DNA of 64,000 nt, taken from contig NC_058519.1 of assembly GCF_904849725.1 (NCBI RefSeq), forward strand, positions 578,082,676-578,146,675. The letters run 5' to 3'. The notes under the pieces are model-generated. The model had not been told where the DNA came from. It did no database searches and was given only the letters and a program-made list of their open reading frames with translations. Shown one piece after another: positions 24,572-34,175 of this stretch (position 1 is its first letter; each line of letters starts with the position of its first letter). The translations under genes were made by a program, and so were the position numbers. This DNA comes from Hordeum vulgare subsp. vulgare (taxonomy: Eukaryota > Streptophyta > Magnoliopsida > Poales > Poaceae).

Positions 24572-25786
24572 ATGCAGAAGGTGCGGCTCAAGTGGGTCAA
24601 GAACCGCGGGCTGGACCACATCATCGACCGGACCACCTCCATCCGCGCGTCCTGCCTCATGCTCGACTACCTCGCCCGCCAGCCTTCGTCCCCCGTGCCG
24701 GCCCGCTCCCTCGCGCGCTTCCAGAAGCCGCTAGGCCTCACCGTCCCCGTGCTCCGCTTCCTCCGCCGCCACCCGACCCTCTTCGCCGAGCAGCCGCACC
24801 CGCGCTTCCCCACGCTCCCCGCCTTCTCCCTCACCTCCGCCTCCGACATCCTCCTCGGGCGCCTCGCCCGCGCCTCCGCCGTCGACTCCCACCTCCGCCT
24901 CGCGCGCCTCCTCCTCCTCACCCGCTCCAGGTCGCTCCCGCTGGCCTCCATCCTCCCGCTCCGCTTCGACCTCGGCCTGCCCTACGACTTCGCATCCTCC
25001 TTCCCCTCCTCCCACCCCGACCTCTTCGCGGTCTCCAACAACCACATCTCCCTCTCCACCGCCCGCCTCCCCGACGACATCGCCATATCCTCCCTCCAGC
25101 GCCGCCACGCCGAGGCTATAACCGGGGCGACCTACCGCGACCTGTCCCGTCCGCCGTCCTCGTCGCATGCCCCCCTCGCGTTCCCGATGCGGTTCCCGCG
25201 TGGGTACGGAGGGATGAAGAAGGTCAAGGCTTGGATGGATGATTTCCATCGGCTACCTTACATCTCCCCGTATGATGATGCCTCAGGGATCGACCCTGAT
25301 AGCGATATCTACGAGAAGAGGAACATTGGTTTGCTGCATGAGTTGCTCGGGCTGATGGTGCACAAGATGGTCCGGAGGAATGCGATCCGGTTGCTCCGCG
25401 AGGAGCTTGGCCTGCCTCACAAGTTCACAAGGTTGTTTACGCGGTATCCTGGAGTATTCTACCTGTCGTTGAAGTGCAAGACGACGACACTGGTGCTTCG
25501 CGAGGGGTACGAGAGGGGGAAGCTTGTGGAGAAGCACCCTCTCGCGGCTGTGAGGGACAAGGTACAGTATGTGATGCGCACTGGCGTGTTGTACCGTGGG
25601 AAGGGCCTTTCCAAGCTGGTTTTAGATGAGGATGACGATGAAGAGGAGGGTACACTGGATGGAGATGAGGGGTTTCAAGGAGAGGGGATGGATGAGGATG
25701 CTGATGTTGAGTGCTTTGGAATGGAGATTGTGGATGATGACGGGCATAGCAATAATGATTATGATGAACACGATAGTTCTGATTGA
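24572..25786 (+). CDS. PORR-domain protein (organellar RNA recognition, intron splicing factor family)
   Basis: This is an uninterrupted 404-residue frame without introns, starting MQKVRLKWVKNRGLDHIID. The conserved blocks of the plant organelle RNA recognition (PORR) domain follow in order: LGLTVPVLRFLRRHPTLF (about 54-71), a region ending in LPLRFDLGLPYDF, FPMRFPRGYGGMKKVKAWMD (about 206-225), LPYISPYDD, and LPHKFTRLFTRYPGVFYLSL (about 285-304). Characterised members such as maize WTF1 and Arabidopsis WTF9 bind group II introns and promote their splicing in chloroplasts or mitochondria. The basic N-terminus could serve organelle import, but I cannot tell which organelle. After about residue 350 the protein ends in a long acidic Asp/Glu-rich tail. 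Older annotations called this family ubiquitin C-terminal hydrolases, which the sequence does not support. The frame is GC-rich in its 5' half and less so in the 3' half, typical of grass genes. Confidence 0.93.
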   Translation: MQKVRLKWVKNRGLDHIIDRTTSIRASCLMLDYLARQPSSPVPARSLARFQKPLGLTVPVLRFLRRHPTLFAEQPHPRFPTLPAFSLTSASDILLGRLARASAVDSHLRLARLLLLTRSRSLPLASILPLRFDLGLPYDFASSFPSSHPDLFAVSNNHISLSTARLPDDIAISSLQRRHAEAITGATYRDLSRPPSSSHAPLAFPMRFPRGYGGMKKVKAWMDDFHRLPYISPYDDASGIDPDSDIYEKRNIGLLHELLGLMVHKMVRRNAIRLLREELGLPHKFTRLFTRYPGVFYLSLKCKTTTLVLREGYERGKLVEKHPLAAVRDKVQYVMRTGVLYRGKGLSKLVLDEDDDEEEGTLDGDEGFQGEGMDEDADVECFGMEIVDDDGHSNNDYDEHDSSD

Positions 25787-25788
25787 CA

Positions 25789-26985
25789 CTGGATGGTCAT
25801 TTCTGCTTGCTGGATGTTGCTGTTTTGAGATGATGGGCGGTGACTTCACTCAGGTGAGGATTTCGGCAACAGGTTTCAACTTAGTACCCGTAAACTAGGG
25901 GTTCACACATGGCTTTCAGCAACTTGGTATCACTTAGTTCCTGAAAATGAGCCGTTTCAGAATGCAATCATAATACCATTGTGAACTGCTAGTTCCACTA
26001 AAATTTTGATGTATTTTACATTTCCTGCTTGAGATGTAGAAAGCTTCTTTAGATACCTAGTTTCTATGGTCATCTTTTATTTGTCCAGGTAAAATTTGTC
26101 CCTATAGCTCTCTCTGCTCTCGGGATAGCATGAGATGAGAGTCATCACAATTCAACTGTATGTTAGATAGTTAACCGAACACATTTCATGTACAGCTTCT
26201 TATTTAATTTGTGACACACACAAAATAGAGTTGCAGCTATCTTAGGTTTGTTGATTATTGTAATGAATGGTTGTATTTGCTACAGGGGTATTACTGTAGA
26301 AGATGTTGTCACATCTTGGGGAAACCATTATTCTTGTACGTATATTAGAAACTGTCGAGCCGTAATGTAGTGTCTAGTGCTAGAGGTACTCTGACCCTTT
26401 TAATATTGATTTTCATAGGCACCTAGAAAATTAGAAATAACTCGGAAGGCAGCTTGATACCTGGATGTTGGATAGCCTAGCTTCGAGGCGCTTAATTTTG
26501 ACTGCCTCTCTTTTAGGGCACGAAGCAAGACGAGGACTAAGTTATGAACTTTAGCCAGGTTATGGCTGCAAATTAGGTGTTGGTTTTGTAGGTGATACTT
26601 ACATCCTGTTTGGGCAGATGATGATTTGATCAAATTTGGGCAGACAATGACCAAATGCAAACTATGCTTTCCTGGACTGCAGAAGAACTGCTTGGAATTT
26701 TATTATAGTTGGAATAGAATGTAGATATTTCTTGATTAAATCGGCTCATTTGTGAGGCGGAAAACATTTATCTGTTGCTAACCTTTTGTGATGGCAATCA
26801 GCCTCTCTCACCAGTCACAAATGATAGACATGAGTGTCACAGTGTCTGTGACTCCTGCTCCTTACAATCTTTCCAGCCAAAGTGATGCTGACCATGAAGC
26901 CTTTGCAGTCTTGGCAACTTCTGTAGGGCAAATGATTTGAGCTTGCCACGATTGTTCTGAAGCCACGTTCTTTCTTTCTTATTTT
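25789..26985 (+). repeat. Tandem duplication, unit 1 (3' flank/UTR of the PORR gene)
   Basis: The unit starts CTGGATGGTCATTTCTGCTT, two bases after the PORR stop codon, and runs 1197 bp to the start of unit 2. The two units align along their length, with landmarks such as GGTTTCAACTTAGTACCCG or its counterpart, CTTCTTATTTAATTTGTGA or its counterpart, and TACAATCTTTCCAGCC or its counterpart. The 3' untranslated region of the PORR transcript must lie in unit 1. Confidence 0.85.
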
Positions 26986-28155
26986 CTGGATAGTGATTTC
27001 TGCTTGCCGTGTGTTGCTGTTTTGAGATGAGTTCACTCAGGTGAGGATTTCAGCAACATGTTTCAACTTAGTACCCGTAAACTGGGGATTCACACATGGC
27101 TTTCAGCAACTTGGTTTAACTTAGTTCCTGGAAATGAGCAGTTTCAGAAGGCAATCATAATACCATCGTGAGTTGCAATCATAAGATTTTGATGTACTGC
27201 TTGAGATGTAGAAAGCTTCTTTAGATACCTAGTTTCTGTGGTGATCTTTTATTTGTCGAGGTAAAATTTGTGCCTATGGCTCTCTCTGCTCTCTGGATAG
27301 CATGAGATGAGAGTCATCATGATTTAACTGAATGTTAGATATTAACTGAACACATTTCATGTACAGCTTCTTATTCAATTTGTGATGCACACAAAACAGA
27401 GTGGCAGCGATCTTAGCTTTGTTGGTTGCTGAGTGGTTGTATTTACTACAGGGTGGTATTACTCTAGAACATGTTATCACATTTTCTAGGGGAAATCATT
27501 ACTCTTGTTGGTAACTTGGTATATTAGAAACTGTCAAGTTGTCATGTAGTAGTATCTAGTACTAGAGGTACTCTGACTCTTTTAATATTGGTTGGCATGG
27601 GGGCGTACTAGAAAACTAGAAATAACTTGGAAGGCTGCTTGATAGCCTAGCTTCGAGAAGCTCAAGTATCACTGTGTCTCTTTTAGGCATGAAGCAAGCC
27701 TAACTAGGACTAAGTCAGACATGCGCTTTTCCTAGGTAATGGTTGCAAATTAGATGCCGGCTTAGTAGGTGATACTTGCATCCTGTTTGGGCAGACAATG
27801 ATTTGATCATATTTGGGCAGACCACGACCAAATGCAAACTATGATTCCCTGGATTGCAGACGATCTGCTTGGAATTTGGATTAAACTGGAATATGATGTA
27901 GATATTTGTAGATTGACTCAGCTCATTTGTGGGGTGGAAAACGTTATCTGTTGTGAGAGCAACCAGCCTCTCTCACGAGTCACCAATGATAGATTGATCG
28001 ACAGAGTGTCGCAGTGCCTCTAACTCTTGCTCCTTACAATCTTTGCAGCTAAAGTGATGCTGACCATGGAGCCATTGCAGTCTTGGCAACTTTTGTAACA
28101 CAAATGAATTGAGCTTGCTACGATTATTCTGAAGTCATGTTCTTTCTTTCTTGTT
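26986..28155 (+). repeat. Tandem duplication, unit 2
   Basis: The unit starts CTGGATAGTGATTTCTGCTT and keeps the same order of landmarks as unit 1 up to TTCTTTCTTTCTTGTTTTTT. Many substitutions and small indels separate the two units, so the duplication is old. No coding sequence is seen in either. Confidence 0.82.
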
Positions 28156-29202
28156 TTTTCGAAAATGGTGCAGTTTTGGTTATTTCAGGCTTAGTCTGCC
28201 CCTGCATGAGATTTCTGTAGCAAGTTCAATGTGACATTCAATGCTAGTTTAAGAGGTTATAAGTCTTAAATGCCGTAATAGAACCTAAAATGCTCATATA
28301 TTGTTGCTACTTTCAAGTATCTTTGGCTTTTCAACTGGCACTTCCAAGGCTCCAACTCCAAGGTTAGGAAATCAGGCGGTGTGCTCTTCTGCGTCAGTTC
28401 GCTCCTTGAATTGGGCAAATGATTTTCTGCTTCAGTAGGTCCTTTCTCAGAGCATCAATCTGTGTGTAATCTTAAGCCGTCTTCTCAGTCTCAGGTGCGC
28501 ACTTGGGTGATTGGTATAAGTTGTTCTATGAAGTCATGTGAATCGATTTTGCTTAGTATCGGTATCACTTCATCTGGCAAGCAAGATGTTTTTTTCTTCT
28601 CATATCTGTATTACTTCATTTGGTGTGTCAAACTCCCTCCCAAATCAAGGTATTGCTTGATAAATGTATCACTTCATATAGTGTGTCAAACTCCCTCTCA
28701 GATCAAGATTACTATGATGTGCATCGACAATGTATGCTTATGATCAACAAGGACCGTCTCTCTTTGGTGGAACGAAGTTTATTGCACATTTGTAATTCTG
28801 TGTGATGTCTATATTTACATCAACTATGTGAAGTGTAGATCCATCATTTCAGTGGAAAAAGAAGGGTTGATCAAGGAACTGAAATCTTTTTGTTTCGAAC
28901 ATAAATAGTCCTGATTCCCAATGTTGAATTGCTTTGATCAAGCCTGCGGGTTACCAAGATCTCCTTGTGCAGGATTCCGACCCTCATTATTCTTTGCCAG
29001 ATATCTCTTCATATAGGTGGCCCAGCGGACTACATACTTTGTTCCGTGATTTGTTGCTTGCTGATATAAATGCAAAAGATGAAGCATTGTAATCTTATAA
29101 GCGAGCCAATTCTGCCTGTGTAATTCAATGAATAAAACAACTGTCATTGTTTGGAGTCACATATCATCAGGACAATGGGCAATTTCAGGTTTCTGAGGAC
29201 AG
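28156..29202. other. Gene-free flank, nothing recognised
   Basis: This AT-rich sequence has no frame of note. A short repeated phrase, GTGTGTCAAACTCCCTC, occurs at about 28623 and 28681 with TATTACTTCAT/TATCACTTCAT before it. No transposon terminus is visible. Confidence 0.4.
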
Positions 29203-29660
29203 AATTACAGCAAGCCACCTGCTAAAGATTACAGTAAAGCTGAAAAGAAGAAGCTGCCGGATTCACCAGTAGCAAGAAGGAAGAAACAGCAAGCTTCTAC
29301 CGTAAGTATGCACATTTTAGTGGCTTATTGCCAATTTGGCTTTGACATTCCTCTTGTCAGATGTAGTCATTTTTGTTGCCAACTGAATTGCAGAGTGCCA
29401 TGTGCAAATATTAATGCACAACTGTTATGAATTTAACATGTCAAAGTTCACTCTCATTCATCTCACACGGAAAATTGCTAATATCATTGTTAAGAGGATA
29501 ATGTGAAAGCCAAGCTTAATTGACTTATCCTTGTGTTTTTAGCTCCGAAAAGTGCTACAGCTAAAGATTTGTTCTGGATGATGTGTCTGCCATTCAGTTT
29601 GATTCTCTTGCAGAACCAATTAGCTATATATCTCAGAGTGCTGTCAACTTGCTGTAGATT
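29203..29660 (+). pseudogene. Two coding-looking exon relics of an unidentified gene
   Basis: Block 1 (29203-29301) reads 33 residues, NYSKPPAKDYSKAEKKKLPD followed by SPVARRKKQQAST. It is bounded by an AG before it and a good GTAAGT donor after it. Block 2 (about 29543-29660) starts after TTTTTAG, reads APKSATAKD, then a one-base shift into VLDDVSAIQFDSLAEPISYI and a stop after SAVNLL. The composition looks like a lysine-rich nuclear protein C-terminus, but I cannot name the family. The frameshift and the missing upstream exons argue for a relic. An alternative is a poorly predicted real gene end. Confidence 0.4.
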
Positions 29661-29700
29661 CACAAAACCTTGTTTGTGGATTTCGACGTGTTGTCAACTA

Positions 29701-29859
29701 CTCCCTCCGTTCCTAAATATAAGACCTTTTAGAGATTGCACTATAAACTACATACGGATGTATATAGACATATTTTAGAGTGTACATTCATTCATTTTGC
29801 TTTGTATGTAGTCTTCTAGTGAAATCTCTAAAAAGTCTTATATTTTGAAACGGAGGGAG
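29701..29859. mobile_element. Stowaway MITE (159 bp)
   Basis: Terminal inverted repeats are CTCCCTCCGTTCCTAAATATAAG and its inverse at the right end, with a TA dinucleotide on each side. This is the standard structure of Triticeae Stowaway elements mobilised by Mariner transposases. Confidence 0.93.
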
Positions 29860-29861
29860 TA

Positions 29862-30243
29862 ATTGGCTAGGGTACTTGAATCTTGATGTGCATAATTCAT
29901 TGAAGTCTCATCGAGAGTCTGTTTTAGGACTTCTTCGGAGCAACCCAAGCACATGATATGTTTCTTGTTTACACCCAAAGGTGTTTTTCTTGATCTGGAT
30001 ATTATTCTTTTCTTTCTTATGAACTGTTTGCTGAGTCGGTAATGCTCTCTGGTACATCACCATTTGAGCAGCCGCTAGGTTTTTACAAAGATGCTTCTCT
30101 GTTAAGCGCATACAGTACGTTGTACTACATGCTCCAAGTGTCAAGAATGACAGACAGATTATACCATTTGCAGATGATCTTATGCTGCTTTTCATTCAGC
30201 CTTTTACAATTACACTGAAATTTTCATTTGCATAAAATATGTA
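29862..30243. other. Gene-free gap between two MITEs
   Basis: The DNA is AT-rich with no credible frame, repeat or terminus. Confidence 0.4.
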
Positions 30244-30324
30244 CTCCCTCTGTACCTAAATAACTATAGTTGGAGAGAACTAGATTAGTGCTTCATAACT
30301 ACAATTATTTAGGTACAGAGGGAG
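30244..30324. mobile_element. Stowaway-like MITE (81 bp)
   Basis: CTCCCTCTGTACCTAAATAA and its inverse flank a core of about 40 bp, with TA duplications at 30242-30243 and 30325-30326. The whole element folds into a hairpin. Confidence 0.88.
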
Positions 30325-30326
30325 TA

Positions 30327-31718
30327 TATTATGCGAGTAGCATGTTGCACGGACCATTCTTAAGATGTTTGTTTTGCTTTTATGGTGGCAGCAAGATTCC
30401 AAGAGCAAAGCATTGGCTGAGGCTCTATTTATTTGTATACCCTTAGTAGCAGAATTCTCGCAGAGTCCTCCACTGTGTTTTCTTCTTGTTTTTTTTTTCC
30501 TTGCGATATTCAAATGCTCACTTTTGGTGTAGTATCCTCGAAATGCCACATGCTTATTCTATTTCTACTGCATGTAAAAAAATACATCATCCTCCAGCAT
30601 CCCAAAATTTTACCAAGGAAAATAAGAAGGCGAGAAGACGTGAGTCTCCCTGCACGGCACACCCAGAGGAGGCAGCAACTTGACCCTGCCGTGCAAGGCA
30701 ACCATGATGAACCGTGAGGGAAAAGAAGGCAATGCCAAACCTTGTCCTGATTCCTCGCAGTTGTGCCCAAGGGTGGAAGCCCCCACAGCCTCACATCATG
30801 TCTTTTTTATCAGGCTAAAGCAACCAAGCATCATTGGAGAGATGGACGGAGCACAGGCACATGCATGCCCCGGAAGACCAGCCTAGGACTTTGCAACTTT
30901 CCTGGACTCCAATGCCCGGACGGACGGACGGCTAGACATCCTTGCTAATCGCTCGGAACTTTGTCAAAAGGAATAGGTAATCCCAATGTCTCGTGATGCT
31001 AGCTGCTAGTTTAACCTCTGGGGCCAGCTGACAGCCCTAGAATATATGTCTACTAATCATTGTAGATAATGCCTCCTCTTTGATGATGATGATCCATCTT
31101 GTCCTTCACACCTCCCCTTTTCCACTGTTCACGCATGCATCCTACTGTTACCTAGAGGCTGGAGCAGAAAGCACGAGAGATCACTAAAGCTAATTGCGTG
31201 ACCAAAATGCACTGAAATTCGGTCATGGCCATTTTTGCCGGTGGTACTGAACTTGATAGAGGGTGGCCTAATAAATGGCACTTGCTTTTATTTGCTTCGT
31301 CTATTCTTGAGGGTCACATGAGAACCATGAGGCATCATTCACTCATGCCATTCATCTGACCGTGAAAACTGGAGGTGCAGGTGCGCAGGCGGTGGTGCAT
31401 GGAAGCTGCTACTTGCAATCTGTTTGCAGAGGAGCCGGGCAGCAGCGTCCACTCCAAGAATGAGAATCATGCGGTTACCTGCCAAGTGCTAATTGCATTG
31501 CATGCGCATAGGATGATGCATCATTGTCCAGTCCAGCTCCGTGATTTGTTCCGGGCCATCTTGGAATTTTCCTCCCCCTATCTTTTTTCTTGCTGCCCGT
31601 CCTGTTTTTGACATGTGCCCTTTAGCAGCACGTCAGATCCTTTTTTCAGAGTCATGTCACCTCAGTTCCTGCTGTTCCAGCTGGGGGTTCGTGAACTGTT
31701 TGCTCATGTGCCGTTTTC
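30327..31718. other. Gene-free region, nothing recognised
   Basis: Mixed composition with a GC-richer stretch near 30640-30900. Short open frames occur on both strands but none shows domain-like composition or splice structure that I trust. Confidence 0.4.
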
Positions 31719-31721
31719 TTA

Positions 31722-32017
31722 GGCCTCCTTGATTCGCATGATTTTGAAAACGCAGAAAAAAAAATAGAGGGTTGGAGTGACATGCTCATTTGAACCTATA
31801 TGATTAACAAGAAGTTTTTGGTGACACAGAAAAATAAAGAAATTGTAAAAGGAGGTTTGAGTGGATGTTAGATTTGCTGTGAAATGTAGTCCAAAAGATT
31901 TCATAGAAAAAAAATCATGAGATTCAATCCTATGAATCAAGGGACCAATGTAATAAAAATTTCTAAGAATTCAACCCTTTGAAAATTCTATAGAATTCCT
32001 TTGAATCAAAGGAGCCC
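31722..32017. mobile_element. Tourist-type MITE (PIF/Harbinger), 296 bp
   Basis: The element starts GGCCTCCTTGATTC, ends GAATCAAAGGAGCCC, and has TTA on each side (31719-31721, 32018-32020). A three-base TTA duplication with these inverted ends is the Harbinger signature. Confidence 0.88.
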
Positions 32018-32020
32018 TTA

Positions 32021-32794
32021 GATTAGATAGGCTTGAACAAATTCATATAAATTTTCCTTCGAATTTGGCAACGAAATTAACACGGCTTGTTTGGGACGTC
32101 TCTGCTGCCATCTGGAGATAGGAAAGGCCACATGAGAAACTGAATCGATAAGGGAGCAACAAGTGGCTTAACCTGATGCAAAATCAGTTCTCAGCTTATC
32201 TTTCTCCAGCTTAGTTGTTGAACCTGCTGATACAAGAAAGGAGAAAACAACAGGTAAATTCACTGCCCTTCCCAATTGTCAGATGATCGCTCCCAAAGCA
32301 TTTTTATCACAAGTTATAAATTGACGCACAGCGACACAAGGTGGTGGAGCCGAAAAGTAGTCTTGAGGAAACTAATTGTTTTCCGGTCAGTAGACAGAAT
32401 TACACTAGCTAGTAGTCTAGAAAGTGAGACATGTACGACGATGATGCCATATGGCCATCAGGGATTAGAGCGGATAAAGGTTAGCAAGAGAGGAAATGCT
32501 TTGTGGGGCGACTTGACGAATTGTCTCCTTGTCCGGGCAACAACCGCCAGATTATGAGCCACGGGAAATCACGCACCAAAGCCACCTATGTGATCATTTC
32601 GATTATTTAAGCTGATAGCTCTCGCTAACACCACCACCAGGCACCAGCTGATGGCCCTTGAAAGGTCGTGAGAGGTGATAATGATATTGCTATGCGACAT
32701 GTACCGGAAAAGCACCCGGTTGAGAATGTGACTTGCCCTGTAGTCCTTGCCTTTGTGTCTGGCTACTGTTTCTGCTGGCTTGTGAGCTGGGTTG
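32021..32794. other. Gene-free region, nothing recognised
   Basis: There is no open frame of note apart from a 93-codon one at 32276-32557 without recognisable composition. Confidence 0.4.
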
Positions 32795-32797
32795 TTA

Positions 32798-33102
32798 GGC
32801 CCTGTTTCTTTAAAAAGTCCTAGGACTTTTTTTAGTCCTAACTAAAAAGTCTCTAGTCCCTATCCGTTTCTTTTCAAGGACTAAACATGGACTAGAGGTC
32901 ATTAAATGACATGCTTAAAGTAGGGGCATTGTTGAGAAAAGAGTCAAAAAAAGTCCCAAAAAGTCCCTCCCATAGGGACTTCTTCCTTTAGTCCCAACTA
33001 CCCCCTTTAGTCCCTAAAAGTCCCTCCTCTTTCTTTCACATGGGACTAAAAGAGACTTTTTTTAGTCCCTACACCAAAAAGTCTCTGAAAAGAAACACCC
33101 CC
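32798..33102. mobile_element. Tourist-type MITE, 305 bp
   Basis: GGCCCTGTTTCTTT at the left is mirrored by GAAAAGAAACACCCCC at the right, with TTA at 32795-32797 and 33103-33105. The interior contains many AGTCCC/GGGACT units, so it is itself highly self-complementary. Confidence 0.88.
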
Positions 33103-33123
33103 TTAGTATTAAGTATGTGTAAG

Positions 33124-33421
33124 CATATCTGGCCATGGGCAGCCCGCCCGGTCGGCCCGGCCTGGCCCGACCTTGCCCATGAGCCGGGCTCGGGCCTGAA
33201 TTTTGAGCCTAAACAATATTTCGTGACGGGCCTGGGCTTGGTGTTTTTGCGTTTTAAGGAAGGGGCCCGACCCAAGGCCCAAAGCCCGACGATGGGCCGA
33301 GCTTGGACCTGAAATCTAGGCGCGACAGCTGGGCTGGGCCGGGGTCGGGCCTAGGTTTTATACATCCGGTTTGGTCTGGTCCGGCCCAAAGTCTGGCCCG
33401 GCCCAAGCGATGGCCAGATAC
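33124..33421. mobile_element. MITE with 9-bp direct repeat (Mutator- or hAT-type), 298 bp
   Basis: The direct repeat ATGTGTAAG lies at 33115-33123 and 33422-33430. Inside it are imperfect inverted ends, CATATCTGGCCAT and ATGGCCAGATAC. The interior is rich in GGCCCG/CGGGCC. A 9-bp duplication suggests Mutator, while an 8-bp reading of the same repeat would fit hAT. Confidence 0.75.
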
Positions 33422-33460
33422 ATGTGTAAGTATATACTACTACCTTGATAATTCATCTTT

Positions 33461-33840
33461 GAGCCCGAGCTTAGATGCACCCGGTGAACAGTAAAATAAA
33501 AAAAGATAGAAAAAAAGTTTAAACTTTTTTGTGATTTTTTGTGATAAAAGATGCATGAGTGTGCGATCTCCGTGCAATTTTTCAGAGCATTTGGGCATTT
33601 GGGCAGCTCTCAGCAAAAAAAATCAGGTCTAAACAGTAGAAAACAATACACTTTTTTTTTGCAGTCCCAAATTTGTCTTTTTTTGCTAAGAGCTTCTCAA
33701 ATGTCCAAACTATCTCAAATTTGGCACGGACATACGCATTCATGCATTTTTCATCACAAAAAAAATCAGAATTTTTTGAACTATTTTTTAATTTTTCATG
33801 ATTTTACTGTTGAGACCCGGGCTCATCTAAGCTCGCGAGC
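33461..33840. mobile_element. Foldback element, long inverted repeats (380 bp)
   Basis: The left arm starts GAGCCCGAGCTTAGATG and the right arm ends CATCTAAGCTCGCGAGC. The complementarity continues inward (AACAGTAAAAT/ATTTTACTGTT, TTTTTTGTGAT/ATCACAAAAAA, GCTCTCAGCAAAAAAA/TTTTTTTGCTAAGAGC), leaving almost no loop. I found no flanking duplication, so the superfamily is open. Confidence 0.8.
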
Positions 33841-33858
33841 CAAATCGCAGCAATCCTA

Positions 33859-34062
33859 CTACCTCCGTTTCTAAATACAAATAGTATTTAGATATGTACT
33901 ATGAGCTTAGCTGGATGGCTGGAAGTATAAGTTTACTAAGAGATTGTAATATGGACTACGTACAAATGTATATATACATATTATAAAGTATAAATTCATT
34001 CATTTTGTTTTCTATGAAGTTCAAAGTAAAAAAAAATACATATTTAAAACCAAAGGGAGTAG
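33859..34062. mobile_element. Stowaway-like MITE, diverged
   Basis: The left end CTACCTCCGTTTCTAAATA is mirrored by AAAGGGAGTAG at the right, with TA on each side. The right boundary is uncertain by a few bases. The interior shares TACAAATGTATATA and CATTCATTTTG with the Stowaway at 29701. Confidence 0.75.
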
Positions 34063-34175
34063 TAGATTTCACAAGATTTTGGACTTGTTAACGAATATGT
34101 AGATCATGCATGTATTTTAGAGAAGGTATATAAAGAAATATAGATCACCTTCTTTTAACTTTTAACTAAAGCTCT

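Noticed and set aside
24592..25249. 216-codon plus-strand and 172-codon minus-strand frames over the PORR gene
   Set aside because: These are compositional shadows of the GC-rich PORR exon, with Pro/Arg/His or Glu/Gly low-complexity translations.
24572..25786. Ubiquitin carboxyl-terminal hydrolase as the product
   Set aside because: This old database label for the family has no basis here: no Cys/His protease motifs are present, while the PORR blocks are clear.
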